Source of the DNA: Alcaligenes endophyticus
GTDB taxonomy: Bacteria > Pseudomonadota > Gammaproteobacteria > Burkholderiales > Burkholderiaceae_B
Assembly (NCBI RefSeq): GCF_026344035.1
Contig: NZ_JAPKND010000004.1
Span: 124,001-188,000 of the forward strand
Direction: 5' to 3'
DNA length: 64,000 nucleotides
Under the pieces are notes generated by a model. The model saw nothing but the letters and a program-made list of their open reading frames with translations, did no database searches and was not told the origin of the DNA. This document shows positions 45,970-56,139 of the stretch, piece after piece; the stretch's first letter is position 1; each line of letters opens with the position of its first letter. Position numbers and translations under genes: made by a program.

Positions 45970-45992
45970 CCCCCGACAGCCCACGCCGGGGG
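45970..45992 (-). repeat. Intercistronic GC hairpin after the binding-protein gene
   Basis: CCCCCG (45970-45975) pairs with CGGGGG (45987-45992), 11-base loop, without U-tract. It lies between the binding-protein stop and the DppB-like gene and probably stabilises the binding-protein message. Confidence 0.55.
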
Positions 45993-46037
45993 CTCAGGCT
46001 TAAACTCCTGATTTCCAGTCATCAATGGGTAATGGGC

Positions 46038-47627
46038 TTACTTCTGGATAAACACGTTATCAAATGAATCGCTGACGCCAACGGCGCTATTGATCAAGTT
46101 TTTAACGCTAGAGTGATAAATGGTGGGGTTCTCAATCTCAAAGAGGTAACCATTGGCCACGTCTTCAACCAAAAGCTTTTGGGCTTCAGAATAGTATTTT
46201 TGCCGCTCAGCCAAATCCACTGCTTGGTCTCCCGCCGTCATGAGTTCGTCTGCTTTCGGATTCACGTAGTTCTGCACGTTGGCGGTATGAGTGCCCTTCA
46301 CAATATTGCTGGACAAGTACAGTCGGGAAACGCCCAAACCAGGGTCACCGTATTGAAAGGCATAATTAAAGCTCAGGTCATAATCCCAGTTTGAGATTCG
46401 AGTGAACCAACTACCTGCATCAGAAACCGGCTCGGTAGTAATCTGAAAACCAATTTGCTCAAGACTTTGCTTGGTATATTCCGCTATCCGATCCCAACTA
46501 GTACCATAAGGTATAGGCAGCATTTTCACCGGCGTTTTTGACAGATCAACCCCTGACTCTTTAATCAGTTCTTTGGCCTTCTTGATGCTGTAGTCATAAG
46601 TGGGCACATCAGGGTCATAAAGTAGAGTCGTCGAAGCAATCGGCCCTGTCGCTACTTTCCCCAGTCCAAACAAGATATTATCGACAATAAACTGCCGATT
46701 GATGGCGTGCATGACAGCTTGGCGCACTAGTACATTATCGAAAGGTGGCTTGCGCATATTCATGATCATATACGCATGGGGGGAGTACATTTCCCAACCT
46801 TTTAGCGAGTACTCGGTATCCGGCAAAGCTCGCAAACGCTTCACATCCACGTTATCCACATCGCCGCCCCGCAACACGTGGACATCGCCTTTCTCGAAGG
46901 CTACAGCGCGTGACGCGGCATCAGGGACTACCCTGAAGATCACTTCATCCAGATAAGGCTGGCCCGGTTTCCAATAATCCGGATTGCGCACTAACTTAAT
47001 GTAAGAGCCTCTTTTCCACTCATCGAATTTAAATGGTCCAGTACCGACTGGCGTCAGATTGGCTGGATTAGTTTTGTAATCTGTGCCCTCATACAAATGC
47101 TTAGGAACAATCGGAATCGACCCCGCCTCGAAAGCATAAATAAAAGGTGCAAAAGGAGACTTCAAAGTAAACTCAACCGTAGATTCGTCTGTTGCAACGA
47201 TCTTGTCTATATACTTGTTAATTAGTGTACGGATACGCGGCTGTGTCTCACGCAACAATTTATCGACGGTGAATACCACATCTTCTGCCGAGAAAGGGTG
47301 CCCATCATGCCACTTAACCCCCTCTTGCAAAGTAAAGGTATACACCAACCCATCATCTGAAATTGTCCATGACTTTGCCAGACTGGGCTGAGGAGTTAAA
47401 TCGGCGCTATACGTTAATAAGCCTTGATAAATTTTTGCTGCTACATATAGCGTGGGGCCTTGCTGGTTAATCCCTGACATCAATAAAGGGGGTTCGGGCT
47501 GAACGACGGCCACTAAAGTCCCCCCTTGTGTCTGAGACCAAGCGACGCCTTGCGTCAACACACCTCCCACCAGCACTGTGGCCATACAGGCAGCGCGAGC
47601 GAACGGCATAATAGATATCAATTTCAT
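46038..47627 (-). CDS. Peptide-type ABC transporter substrate-binding protein (SBP_bac_5)
   Basis: 529-residue periplasmic binding protein. The signal peptide (1 to about 31) ends near AWS. Family-5 motifs: TFTLQEGVKWHDGHPFSAEDVVFTVDKLL near 96-124 and VGTGPFKFDEWKRGSY near 195-210. ATG 47627 is chosen because GGAGA stands six bases before it; the open frame begins at 47672. It is the first gene of the twelve-gene cluster and defines what enters the pathway; a peptide, N-acyl or hydroxylysine-type amine is inferred. Confidence 0.9.
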   Translation of the reverse strand: MKLISIMPFARAACMATVLVGGVLTQGVAWSQTQGGTLVAVVQPEPPLLMSGINQQGPTLYVAAKIYQGLLTYSADLTPQPSLAKSWTISDDGLVYTFTLQEGVKWHDGHPFSAEDVVFTVDKLLRETQPRIRTLINKYIDKIVATDESTVEFTLKSPFAPFIYAFEAGSIPIVPKHLYEGTDYKTNPANLTPVGTGPFKFDEWKRGSYIKLVRNPDYWKPGQPYLDEVIFRVVPDAASRAVAFEKGDVHVLRGGDVDNVDVKRLRALPDTEYSLKGWEMYSPHAYMIMNMRKPPFDNVLVRQAVMHAINRQFIVDNILFGLGKVATGPIASTTLLYDPDVPTYDYSIKKAKELIKESGVDLSKTPVKMLPIPYGTSWDRIAEYTKQSLEQIGFQITTEPVSDAGSWFTRISNWDYDLSFNYAFQYGDPGLGVSRLYLSSNIVKGTHTANVQNYVNPKADELMTAGDQAVDLAERQKYYSEAQKLLVEDVANGYLFEIENPTIYHSSVKNLINSAVGVSDSFDNVFIQK

Positions 47628-47939
47628 GCATGTCTCCAGGAATTCTGTTTTTATATGATGTGCACTACTCACAAATTATTATGAGCACTTCGGTCGCAAT
47701 ATATACACGTTCCTAGAGAATGCCACCGTACAATATTCTGCTATTCTGTCGTTTTGAAGAATTAATTGCTGAATGCTTAATTGACCCGCTAGACACGCAA
47801 AAAGATACCGCGCTTACAGCGACAAAGAAGGTCCAAGAGGGTAAGGGTAGACGGTTTCAACCGCTGCGTGGAGAACGCATCGAACATAGGCTTGAAAAAG
47901 AAAAAAGCCCTTGAATCATCAAGGGCTTCAATCTAGTGC
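47628..47939. promoter_or_regulatory. Upstream region of the catabolic cluster, with possible AsnC/Lrp site
   Basis: 312 bases without a convincing gene. CTCA-N10-TGAG at 47668-47685, with an A/T-rich centre, is a dyad about 41 bases before the binding-protein start; its centre resembles the Lrp consensus core, but the outer positions fit poorly. The tRNA-Ser terminator occupies the right end. No clear sigma-70 promoter was found. Confidence 0.4.
47901..47928 (-). terminator. Terminator of tRNA-Ser
   Basis: Stem AAGCCCTTGA (47905-47914) and TCAAGGGCTT (47919-47928), loop ATCA; on the minus strand it is followed by TTTTCTTTTTC. Confidence 0.85.
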
Positions 47940-48032
47940 TGGCGGAGACGGAGGGATTCGAACCCTCGATACGGGTATAAGCCATATGCTCCCTTAGCAG
48001 GGGAGTACCTTCAACCTCTCGGCCACGTCTCC
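47940..48032 (-). tRNA. tRNA-Ser(GCT)
   Basis: 93-base type II tRNA with encoded CCA. Acceptor GGAGACG pairs with CGTCTCC; anticodon stem CTCCC/GGGAG encloses CTGCTAA with anticodon GCT (47998-47996), reading AGC/AGU. A long variable arm and GGTTCGAATCC T-arm are present. Confidence 0.95.
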
Positions 48033-48095
48033 AGCTCTAAAGAAGACGTAACTATAGCATAATTCTTTTATAGAATGCCAGCTTTTTATAGTCTC

Positions 48096-49349
48096 TTATT
48101 TTTCCTGATCTAATTCAAAGGTTTTATGCAAAGCACGTACTGCTAGCTCCATGTACTTATCGTCAATAATGACCGAGGTTTTAATCTCGCTGGTGCTAAT
48201 CATCTGGATATTGATACCTTCTTGCGACAAGGTGCGAAACATCGCGCTGGCCACCCCAGCATGACTGCGCATACCAATTCCGACGATAGAGACTTTACAA
48301 ACGGTGTCGTCATACACAATTTCACCAGCTCCTACCGCAGGCCCTACCTGAGTACTCAAGAGATCGTGGGTGCGCAAAGCATCGTTACGATTTACGGTGA
48401 AGGAAAAGTCGGTCATTCCTTGCACGGAAACGTTCTGTAAAATCATGTCTACATCGATATTGGCCGCAGCAATCGGGCCCAGAATAGAATACGCAACACC
48501 GGGGGTATCGGGTACAGCACGTAAGGTAAACTTGGCTTCATCGCGACTAAAAGCGATGCCTGATACGACGGCAGCTTCCATTTTTTGGTCTTCCTCGAAA
48601 GTAATCAGTGTGCCCGAAGCCATTTCCTCTTCGAGCGGAATCAAAGGGTCTGTTAGCGAAGACAAAACTCGCACGGGAACCTGATATTTACCAGCGAACT
48701 CTACCGAGCGAATTTGAAGGACTTTGGAGCCCAACGATGCCATTTCCAGCATCTCTTCAAACGACACAACTTTCATGCGGCGAGCCGCAGGCACAACACG
48801 CGGATCGGTGGTGTACACCCCGTCCACATCAGTAAAGATTAAACATTCCGATGCCTGCAAGGCGGCGGCAACCGCTACCGCTGAGGTGTCAGAACCGCCC
48901 CGCCCCAGTGTCGTAATGTTGCCATCCTCATCCACGCCTTGGAAGCCCGTTACGATGACTACACGGCCAGCGTCCAAGTCTTCACGGATACGCGTACCCT
49001 CGATAGCACGAATACGAGCGCGCGTATAAGAATTATCAGTGCGCACTGGAACTTGCCAGCCAGCATAACTACGAGCGGGAACGCCTTGAGCAATGAGAGC
49101 CATTGCCAATAAGGCACTACTGGCTTGCTCGCCAGTTGCGGCAAGCATATCTTGCTCGCGTGGATCGGGTTGCGCACTAAGCTCTTTGGCCAAACCGAGC
49201 AATCGATTCGTCTCGCCGGACATGGCTGAAGGCACGACAATAACTTGATGACCAGCTGCGTGCCACTTCGCCACTCGACGAGCTACATTTTGAATGCGCT
49301 CGACCGAACCCATAGACGTGCCGCCATACTTTTGAACAATAAGGGACAT
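48096..49349 (-). CDS. lysC: Aspartate kinase
   Basis: 417-residue aspartokinase, the first step of the aspartate family (Lys, Met, Thr, diaminopimelate). N-terminal KYGGTSMGS (residues 7-15) is the family signature; FQGVDEDGNITTLGRGGSDTSA near 135-156 binds substrates, and two ACT domains follow from about 265 (DTPGVAYSILGPI, HAGVASAMFRTL), giving feedback control by Lys and/or Thr. It is the monofunctional type, common in betaproteobacteria. The tRNA-Ser gene follows on the same strand. Confidence 0.95.
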   Translation of the reverse strand: MSLIVQKYGGTSMGSVERIQNVARRVAKWHAAGHQVIVVPSAMSGETNRLLGLAKELSAQPDPREQDMLAATGEQASSALLAMALIAQGVPARSYAGWQVPVRTDNSYTRARIRAIEGTRIREDLDAGRVVIVTGFQGVDEDGNITTLGRGGSDTSAVAVAAALQASECLIFTDVDGVYTTDPRVVPAARRMKVVSFEEMLEMASLGSKVLQIRSVEFAGKYQVPVRVLSSLTDPLIPLEEEMASGTLITFEEDQKMEAAVVSGIAFSRDEAKFTLRAVPDTPGVAYSILGPIAAANIDVDMILQNVSVQGMTDFSFTVNRNDALRTHDLLSTQVGPAVGAGEIVYDDTVCKVSIVGIGMRSHAGVASAMFRTLSQEGINIQMISTSEIKTSVIIDDKYMELAVRALHKTFELDQEK

Positions 49350-49511
49350 CTTTAACTCTGCTTCAAATGGCTGTGTCTAAAAACACGGAAAAACACTCTA
49401 TTCTAACGGGTTTCCGCCACGCTAACGCTTGCAATGTTACAGAATTACCAAAAAGCGATCCCTAAAGCCTTTTTTTGGCAACATAACAGCTAGAGTTAAC
49501 GCGTTTGCTAT

Positions 49512-50600
49512 CTAACTGGATGACGCTTGGGCTGTTTGTAAAAAAACTCGTCCGCGGCGGCACATAATGGATACATCACCATGCTTCACATTAAGATGCC
49601 TGTCGTGCCCTAAGGCATGCAAACCACGCAGTTGCCGCATGAGATCTCGCAGCCTTGCTTCAGTAGGCATAGCCAAGCCTTGGCGTTGCAACCAATAGCG
49701 CAATACCAATGCCTGCCGTTCGTGACTCAATAACCGCCAGGCTGCCAAACTAAATCCGTCTTGTTCATCAGGCTCGAGCCCCTTCCAATCTTGGGCAGCA
49801 ACCTCTTGTAAGATTCGACTGTGCTCTTGGCTAAGACGAGCTTGACGTGCCAAGACCCCTTGCCAACCAGGCCAACGCTCGTCCAGAATGGGGGTTAAGC
49901 GATCGCGTACCGCGCCACGGGTATAATCTGGATTGATATTGGTTGGATCCTGAACTGCTAACCAGCCAGTGCAGCGGGCAAAATCATCGGCCGCCTGTAG
50001 AATGTGATGTCGAGCAACGCTAAGCCATGGGCGCCAAAACGTAAGGCCTTGGCGCTGCACAACCGTTTGCATGGCCCCTAATCCGTCTGGCCCAGCGCCA
50101 CGCAGTAAGCGCATCAGCACGGTCTCCGCTTGATCGTCTTGATGATGAGCTAACAATACAGTGGAAATCTGGCACTGCTGCGCCAAGGTAGCCAAGCCTG
50201 CATAGCGTGCCTGCCGAGCGGCTGACTCCATGCCATCTGCACGAAAACGCGTGCTATCCACGTGAACACGCAAACTATGGCATGGGCGCCTCAAATGCTG
50301 AGCCAACGCATGCACATGCTGCTGCCACCCGTCCGCAGCACCTTGCAAGCCATGATGTATGTGAAAATAGTGCAGCCCTACACCATGTTGCTGTGCCCAG
50401 GTATGCGCATGCACAGCCAACATGGCGGAGTCCGCTCCACCACTTAACGCTACCGCCAGCTTACGGTCTTGCTCCAGCGCCTGCTTCAACCAGGGTTGCA
50501 ACGACTGGCTTAATGCCCGTAACAAAACGGGATCAGCTTGCCACTGCCCCGATTGTGCTACGTGCTGCAACTCAAGAACGAACTTCCTGGACACGGCCAT
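49512..50600 (-). CDS. tilS: tRNA(Ile)-lysidine synthase
   Basis: 362-residue ATP-PPase that converts C34 of tRNA-Ile(CAU) to lysidine. PP-loop [11 protein letters not shown] near residues 50-60, [11 protein letters not shown] near 82-92 and [26 protein letters not shown] near 151-176 are signatures; the C-terminal tRNA-binding domain is short. The gene overlaps accA by 29 bases. The ATG 50600 has no clear ribosome site, so translation is probably coupled to accA. Confidence 0.92.
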   Translation of the reverse strand: MAVSRKFVLELQHVAQSGQWQADPVLLRALSQSLQPWLKQALEQDRKLAVALSGGADSAMLAVHAHTWAQQHGVGLHYFHIHHGLQGAADGWQQHVHALAQHLRRPCHSLRVHVDSTRFRADGMESAARQARYAGLATLAQQCQISTVLLAHHQDDQAETVLMRLLRGAGPDGLGAMQTVVQRQGLTFWRPWLSVARHHILQAADDFARCTGWLAVQDPTNINPDYTRGAVRDRLTPILDERWPGWQGVLARQARLSQEHSRILQEVAAQDWKGLEPDEQDGFSLAAWRLLSHERQALVLRYWLQRQGLAMPTEARLRDLMRQLRGLHALGHDRHLNVKHGDVSIMCRRGRVFLQTAQASSS

Positions 50601-51537
50601 ATGCCATAAGACGCTCCATGCGCTGCTGCAAGAGCTCTTCTGTGGACAACCCTGTCAGTTGACGTAATGCATCCGCTAAAGCTCGACTTAACTGTCTTGC
50701 CATCATGGTGGGATCGCGGTGCGCTCCACCCACTGGCTCGTTGATCACTCGGTCAATTAAACCTAGATCTTTTAACTTGGGGGCGGTAATGGCTAATGCC
50801 TCCGCAGCGGTAGAGGCTTTTTCAGCACTACGCCACAAAATGGAGGCGCACCCTTCGGGGGAAATCACCGCATAGGTAGAATACTGCAGCATGGACACCA
50901 CATCACCCACGGCAATGGCTAAAGCCCCTCCTGAACCGCCCTCACCAATAATGGTGGCAATAATAGGCACACGCAGCTTAGCCATGGCATACAAATTATG
51001 TCCAATCGCCTCGGACTGGCCACGTTCTTCAGCACCGATACCAGGATAAGCGCCTGGGGTATCAATAAACGTGAACACCGGTATACCGAATTTTTCCGCC
51101 AAGCGCATTAAACGCAAGGCTTTACGGTAGCCCTCAGGGCGCGGCATACCGAAATTACGTCGAGCACGCTCTTTCGTGTCACGGCCTTTTTGGTGCCCAA
51201 TAACCATGCAAGGCGTACCATTAAACCGTGCCAACCCACCCACAATAGCTGGATCATCACCATACATTCTGTCCCCATGTAACTCATGGAAATCAGAAAA
51301 AATTTCACGTATGTAATCCAATGTGTAGGGGCGTTGCGGATGGCGTGCCACTAAAGCGGTTTGCCAAGGTGTTAACTTGGCATAAATGTTTTTCGCTAGC
51401 GTCTGACTTTTTTGTTGCAAACGACTCAGCTCATCTGAAATATCGACAGCGGAATCAGACTGCACATAGCGTAGCTCTTCAATTTTGCCTTCAAGCTCAG
51501 CCAGTGGCTGCTCAAACTCCAGGAATGTATTTCGCAT
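50572..51537 (-). CDS. accA: Acetyl-CoA carboxylase carboxyltransferase subunit alpha
   Basis: 321-residue AccA, which with AccD transfers CO2 from carboxybiotin to acetyl-CoA to make malonyl-CoA for fatty-acid synthesis. [17 protein letters not shown] near 95-111, [21 protein letters not shown] near 162-182 and [11 protein letters not shown] near 204-214 are family marks; the length is normal. It is in the common betaproteobacterial order glycosylase-accA-tilS. Confidence 0.96.
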   Translation of the reverse strand: MRNTFLEFEQPLAELEGKIEELRYVQSDSAVDISDELSRLQQKSQTLAKNIYAKLTPWQTALVARHPQRPYTLDYIREIFSDFHELHGDRMYGDDPAIVGGLARFNGTPCMVIGHQKGRDTKERARRNFGMPRPEGYRKALRLMRLAEKFGIPVFTFIDTPGAYPGIGAEERGQSEAIGHNLYAMAKLRVPIIATIIGEGGSGGALAIAVGDVVSMLQYSTYAVISPEGCASILWRSAEKASTAAEALAITAPKLKDLGLIDRVINEPVGGAHRDPTMMARQLSRALADALRQLTGLSTEELLQQRMERLMAYGRVQEVRS

Positions 51538-51565
51538 TATTAAGTCTTCAAGTTAATAGACTAAC

Positions 51566-52237
51566 TCAGTATCGTACCGCAACTGTGTCCAGACTGCGCC
51601 ATAAATGCCAAGTTGCCACAGTGCACCATGGAGCCCACGCTTGTGCAACTTCACGTGCCTCAAAACGGGAGACAGGCTCACCACTGAAATAATGTTGAGA
51701 AATGGCCCTTAATAAACCAGCATCGTCTAATGGCAAAACATTAGGTCGATGAAGATTAAAAATAAGAAACATCTCTGCCGTCCATCGCCCGACCCCACGA
51801 ATGGCACACAACTCAGCTACTACAGCTTCATCAGTCATGTCGCCCCAAGTATCGGGCATGATTTTACGCTCGTTAAAATGTAGCGCCAAATCACGAATAT
51901 ACTCAACTTTACGCTTCGGCAAACCCAAAGATCGTAACGTTGCTTCATCCTGCTGCAATAACGTTTGCGGGTTAATTTCTGCACCGCATTGTTCCACCAA
52001 GCGCAACCATAGCGTATCGGCTGTGCGCAGGGCCACCTGCTGTCCGACAATAGAACGCGCCAAGGTAATAAAAGGTGAGGCCGTATGCTGCAAAGCTTCC
52101 TCGCCGTACTGTGGGATCAGCTTACGCAAAATACGGTCGCGCTTCACTAAATGGCGCACCGCCTCGTCCCAATACTGAGGTTTCGTGCTAGCGTGACCGC
52201 CACTATGCTGCAAAGAACCGGCTATGCCCTGCGCCAT
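51566..52237 (-). CDS. DNA-3-methyladenine glycosylase II (AlkA/HhH-GPD)
   Basis: 223-residue HhH-GPD glycosylase for alkylated bases. The HhH motif is in [16 protein letters not shown] near 142-157; the catalytic Asp lies in PLDDAGL near 168-174. SIVGQQVA near 62-69 is the substrate-side loop. No iron-sulphur Cys cluster is seen, and no N-terminal AlkA domain, so this is the short form. It overlaps cysS by 16 bases. Confidence 0.88.
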   Translation of the reverse strand: MAQGIAGSLQHSGGHASTKPQYWDEAVRHLVKRDRILRKLIPQYGEEALQHTASPFITLARSIVGQQVALRTADTLWLRLVEQCGAEINPQTLLQQDEATLRSLGLPKRKVEYIRDLALHFNERKIMPDTWGDMTDEAVVAELCAIRGVGRWTAEMFLIFNLHRPNVLPLDDAGLLRAISQHYFSGEPVSRFEAREVAQAWAPWCTVATWHLWRSLDTVAVRY

Positions 52238-53673
52238 TGTGTAGCACCTCCAGGACGATCTTCCAGTTCGATTCCCTTAGCTTTAAGCTCGTCGCGTATC
52301 GCATCGGCGCGGGCAAAGTTGCGCTCTAGCTTCGCTTGAGTACGTTCAGCCACTAGGCTCTCAATATGATCAGGGTTCAGTGACTCGTCTGGACTCTGGG
52401 TTTGCTGCAAATAACGACTACTCGTTTGCCAATACAGTTGAGGATCTACCTGCAAAAGCCCTAACACAGCACCTAAAGAGCGCATCAAACCGCTCACTTG
52501 GCCTGACTTAGTGCGGTTAGCTTCGGTAGCCAGCTCAAATAGTACCGCCACCGCACCCGCTGTATTGAAGTCATCGTTCATCGCTTGTGCAAAAGCCTGC
52601 GCTGCCTCATGCTGCCAATCGACCACAACGGGTTCAGCAGGCACATTCGCTAAAGCTTGGTATAGGCGATCCAGCGCGTGTTGCGCATCCAGCAAATTAT
52701 CTGGCGCGTAGTTTTGCATGCTGCGATAGTGGTTGCGCACAATAAAGAACCGCACCATTTCTGCTTCACGCGGATTCGCTGTGTAACTACTGTGGTCGTC
52801 GTGCAAATCGGACTCAGCCGCCAACGTGTCGCGGATTCGACGAAAATTACCCAACGATTTGGACATTTTTTCGGAATCTACCATTAAGGAGCCGCAATGC
52901 ATCCACACCGACGCTAGCTCACCACCAAAAGCCCCTTCCGTTTGAGCAATTTCGTTTTCATGGTGGGGAAACTTCAGATCAGGGCCACCACCATGGATAT
53001 CCAACGGTAAGCCTAAGAGCTCTTTACTCATCGCAGAGCACTCAATATGCCAGCCCGGACGCCCAGTGCCGTAAGGTGACTCCCACTTAGACTCAGCAGG
53101 CTCTTCGGGCTTGGCAGATTTCCACAGCACAAAATCTAAAGGGTCACGTTTAGCGGTATTAAGCGCTACGCGCTCACCTGCTCGTAACTCATCCAACGAA
53201 CGACCCGACAGTTTTCCATAATCAGGGAAAGATCGGACAGCGTAGTTCACGTCGCCATCCTCGGACTGATAGGCCAAGCCATTCTCTTGCAACTTGGCAA
53301 TAATCCCTAACATCGCTGGTACGTGTTCAGTCGCACGTGGTTCGTAATCGGGACTTTGCACCCCTAAAGCACGCTCATCCGCATGCATGGCATCAATATA
53401 AAAGCTCGTTACCTCGCGCATGAGCTGATTGCGCTCTACGGCTCTACGTATAATCTTGTCATCAATATCAGTAATATTGCGTACGTACTTGACGTCATAC
53501 CCTTGCACCCGCAACCAACGCTGCACCACATCGAAACTAACCAACATGCGCGCATGGCCCAGATGGCAGAAATCGTACACTGTCATTCCACAGACATACA
53601 TGCGCACACGATTCGGCTCAACGGGTTGGAAAACTTCTTTGGAGCGAGTGAGGGAGTTATAAATACGCAACAT
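52222..53673 (-). CDS. cysS: Cysteinyl-tRNA synthetase
   Basis: 483-residue class I synthetase that charges tRNA-Cys. C28 ([10 protein letters not shown]), HLGH (37-40), a Zn-site [10 protein letters not shown] and [10 protein letters not shown], and KMSKS in the catalytic loop are visible; length is typical. The start ATG 53673 leads into the family N-terminus ([14 protein letters not shown]). Divergent from the TPR-protein gene over a 236-base region. Confidence 0.96.
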   Translation of the reverse strand: MLRIYNSLTRSKEVFQPVEPNRVRMYVCGMTVYDFCHLGHARMLVSFDVVQRWLRVQGYDVKYVRNITDIDDKIIRRAVERNQLMREVTSFYIDAMHADERALGVQSPDYEPRATEHVPAMLGIIAKLQENGLAYQSEDGDVNYAVRSFPDYGKLSGRSLDELRAGERVALNTAKRDPLDFVLWKSAKPEEPAESKWESPYGTGRPGWHIECSAMSKELLGLPLDIHGGGPDLKFPHHENEIAQTEGAFGGELASVWMHCGSLMVDSEKMSKSLGNFRRIRDTLAAESDLHDDHSSYTANPREAEMVRFFIVRNHYRSMQNYAPDNLLDAQHALDRLYQALANVPAEPVVVDWQHEAAQAFAQAMNDDFNTAGAVAVLFELATEANRTKSGQVSGLMRSLGAVLGLLQVDPQLYWQTSSRYLQQTQSPDESLNPDHIESLVAERTQAKLERNFARADAIRDELKAKGIELEDRPGGATQWRRA

Positions 53674-53909
53674 TGGCTGTAATCGTTTTAAAATGGTGTA
53701 TGAAGCGATCGCATGCTACTTTACTTGCAAGCTAGCTGACCTTGCCGTTCGTGAGCGTACTAATTTAACTATCCGCCCACTACCATATTCGCTCCTGATA
53801 ATACGCAGGTTAGAATGATGGTCGATTAGTATAGCAAGCCGCCCGACTAAATGGACAGCAACAGATCAACCCGTCTGGCAATCAACCAAACATTAACGGA
53901 CTATTTACT

Positions 53910-54635
53910 GTGTTCAAACATTACTGTTATATGCCCAAGGGCAAGCATTCTGTGGCTTCCGTCATGCTGGCCCTTACTGTAATGGCACCCATCGCGAACG
54001 CACAAAATCAAACTTCCACGATACCGGCCACATTGAATTCTAACGCGCTTGCCCCCTCTGCGCCTACTGTCAATGACCCTTTATTAGAGCTTGCACCTAA
54101 ACCCGAACGCGGCTGGAAGGGATTAGCCCAAGCCCTAGAAGTGCTCGCTCCTAAGGCAGACACTGCACTACCTTTAAGTGGCGCTCAAGTTACCGAGCGC
54201 ATTTCCTTGCTATTGGCCCAAGGAAAAAACGAAGACGCCTTACAAGCCATTGAGAATCGTGCGAAACAGCGCAATCAAGAATTAGAACCTGGCACGGATG
54301 TGCAACTGCTTTTTTTAAAAGCACGGGCCCTATCTGGCCTACAAGAGCACAATAAGGCGATACAAATTTATCTAGACATGACTAGTTTTTATCCCGAACT
54401 ACCCGAGCCCTGGAATAACTTAGCCGCCGAATACATGCAACAAGATAAACTTGAAATGGCACTGGACTCGTTACAAATGGCGTTGGTGGCCGACTCAACT
54501 TATACCTTAGCACGTAGCAACATGGGTGAAATTCAGCTTATGCTTGCCAACCAATCTTTCGACGAAGCCTCTAAGGCCGGATCCAGTCGAGCTCGTACGC
54601 GGGCTCAACAGACGTTGAAAATTCTGCAACAATAG
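53910..54635 (+). CDS. Tetratricopeptide-repeat protein, exported
   Basis: 241-residue protein with an N-terminal Sec signal (ending near IANA|QNQ) and TPR-like repeats in the C-terminal half ([18 protein letters not shown] near 105; [18 protein letters not shown] and [18 protein letters not shown] near 170-205). Likely periplasmic. The start GTG 53910 or ATG 53931 are both possible, and neither has a ribosome site. It lies before the cyclophilin gene in the conserved betaproteobacterial order, so may be a chaperone-type scaffold. Confidence 0.72.
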   Translation: MFKHYCYMPKGKHSVASVMLALTVMAPIANAQNQTSTIPATLNSNALAPSAPTVNDPLLELAPKPERGWKGLAQALEVLAPKADTALPLSGAQVTERISLLLAQGKNEDALQAIENRAKQRNQELEPGTDVQLLFLKARALSGLQEHNKAIQIYLDMTSFYPELPEPWNNLAAEYMQQDKLEMALDSLQMALVADSTYTLARSNMGEIQLMLANQSFDEASKAGSSRARTRAQQTLKILQQ

Positions 54636-54661
54636 CCACTTCTGTTTACTTGATTATTATC

Positions 54662-55303
54662 ATGTCCAAACAAAATCTTTTTAGCTACGCGCCACTTTTG
54701 CGCACCATTAGTATGGCTGCTTGTCTATCACTAAGCTGTGTCCTCACCAGCCCAGCGGCAGCCACTTCTTCAACTTCCCCTCAAGGCACAACCATGAGCA
54801 CTACACCTCGCGTCAAGCTGCACACTAACCAGGGCGATATCGTTATTGAACTGGACCGAGAAAAAGCACCTGAAACGGTAGATAACTTCTTGCGCTACGT
54901 TGCAAACGATTTTTACAATGGCACGATTTTTCACCGCGTCATCAATAACTTCATGATTCAAGGTGGGGGTTTTGAGGTAGGCATGAAACAAAAACCTACT
55001 GAAAGTCCTGTTAAAAACGAAGCTGACAATGGGTTGAAAAACGATAAGTACACGGTAGCTATGGCTCGTACCTCTGACCCCCATTCGGCCACAGCACAAT
55101 TTTTCATTAACGTTGCTGATAACGACTTCTTAAACTTTACTTCACCCACACCTAACGGCTGGGGATACGCAGTATTCGGTAAGGTTATCGAAGGTACTGA
55201 CGTTGTAGATGCGCTAAAAACAACGCCCACCGGTAATAAAGGTTTCCACCAAGACGTACCCGTAACGGACATTATCATTGAAACCGCCACTGTGGTCGAA
55301 TAA
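54662..55303 (+). CDS. Peptidyl-prolyl cis-trans isomerase (cyclophilin), exported
   Basis: 213-residue cyclophilin. Residues 1-34 are a Sec signal ([18 protein letters not shown]); the cyclophilin domain has [14 protein letters not shown] near 50, [14 protein letters not shown] near 94-107 with the catalytic Arg, and [10 protein letters not shown]. An internal ATG at 54794 with AAGG eight bases upstream would give a cytosolic form of 169 residues, the size of PpiB. In related genomes I recall separate PpiA and PpiB genes here, so this may be a fused or single survivor. Start ATG 54662 is preferred to TTG 54650. Confidence 0.85.
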   Translation: MSKQNLFSYAPLLRTISMAACLSLSCVLTSPAAATSSTSPQGTTMSTTPRVKLHTNQGDIVIELDREKAPETVDNFLRYVANDFYNGTIFHRVINNFMIQGGGFEVGMKQKPTESPVKNEADNGLKNDKYTVAMARTSDPHSATAQFFINVADNDFLNFTSPTPNGWGYAVFGKVIEGTDVVDALKTTPTGNKGFHQDVPVTDIIIETATVVE

Positions 55304-56096
55304 GCTACAGCAAACAGGAACCCTCTGGATTGCCGCTGATCTTCACCTAGGGCCGGACACACCGGCCACCACGGCGGCTTTCCTTAAGTTTCTGCAAGAA
55401 GCGTCCACGCAAGCGGACGCTTTATTCTTATGCGGCGATATTTTTAATGCTTGGATAGGTGACGACCTATGCCAGCAAGCTCCTGCGTGGCTAGAGCAGA
55501 TAAACTCGGCCTTACGCGCATACAGCCGCCATCACCGCCTATATTTGATGCGAGGCAATCGCGACTTTTTACTTGGCTTTGATTTCGCCCGTCACGTGAA
55601 CGCCGAACTACTGCCAGAGCAAATCTTGTTGCAAAGTGATGCTGGACTCATTGCACTGTCTCATGGTGATGAGCTATGCACAGACGACATCGCCTATCAG
55701 CGCTTTCGACGTATCGTGCGTTGGCCATGGTTGCAGGCCTGCTACTTACGCTTACCGCTGTCTTGGCGCCAAAAAATTGCTAATTATTTTCGTGATAAAA
55801 GCCAGCGACAAAACAAAACCAAGCCTAACTACATTATGGACGTTAACCCAGAGGCAGTAGCTCAACAAGCCTGCGCCGTTGACCCAGTTGCGTTAATCCA
55901 TGGTCATACCCATAGACCTGCACGGCACATTCTTCGCCACGAGCCCCTAGTGTACCGTTGGGTTTTACCTGACTGGGATTACGAGCATGACCAGCGCGGC
56001 GGGTTCATTAGCATTAGTGCAAAGGGCATCTGCCTAGTACAGCATCAGCACACGGAGCTATGCCAAGATAGCCCCCTTTTTACTTCAGCCCAATAA
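55278..56096 (+). CDS. lpxH: UDP-2,3-diacylglucosamine diphosphatase
   Basis: 272-residue metallophosphoesterase of lipid A synthesis, cleaving UDP-2,3-diacylglucosamine to lipid X and UMP at the inner membrane. Conserved metal motifs are ADLHLG near 20, [11 protein letters not shown] near 52-62, RGNRDFLLG near 95, [10 protein letters not shown] near 127 and HGHTHRP near 207. The only in-frame start is TTG 55278 (overlap with the cyclophilin gene by 26 bases); no ATG or GTG occurs before the DLHL motif, so TTG or coupled initiation is required. Length is slightly above E. coli LpxH. Confidence 0.9.
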   Translation: MKPPLWSNKLQQTGTLWIAADLHLGPDTPATTAAFLKFLQEASTQADALFLCGDIFNAWIGDDLCQQAPAWLEQINSALRAYSRHHRLYLMRGNRDFLLGFDFARHVNAELLPEQILLQSDAGLIALSHGDELCTDDIAYQRFRRIVRWPWLQACYLRLPLSWRQKIANYFRDKSQRQNKTKPNYIMDVNPEAVAQQACAVDPVALIHGHTHRPARHILRHEPLVYRWVLPDWDYEHDQRGGFISISAKGICLVQHQHTELCQDSPLFTSAQ

Positions 56097-56120
56097 GGCG
56101 GCCTTTGCTAACCTGCCGCC
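56097..56120. terminator. Weak hairpin between convergent lpxH and uppP
   Basis: GGCGGC (56097-56102) and GCCGCC (56115-56120) with a 12-base loop. No U-run on either strand, so terminator activity is uncertain. Confidence 0.35.
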
Positions 56121-56139
56121 ATCGCCTTGAATAACGTGC

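Noticed and set aside
47720-47914. Small frame between the catabolic cluster and tRNA-Ser
   Set aside because: It crosses the tRNA-Ser terminator stem, and has neither a ribosome site nor any known motif.
48033-48095. Hairpins near the lysC stop as a terminator
   Set aside because: Only five-base A/T stems were found, too weak to call.
49446-49480. A/T-rich inverted repeat between tilS and lysC as a terminator
   Set aside because: The stem is mostly A-T with few G-C pairs, so I could not support it as a functional terminator.
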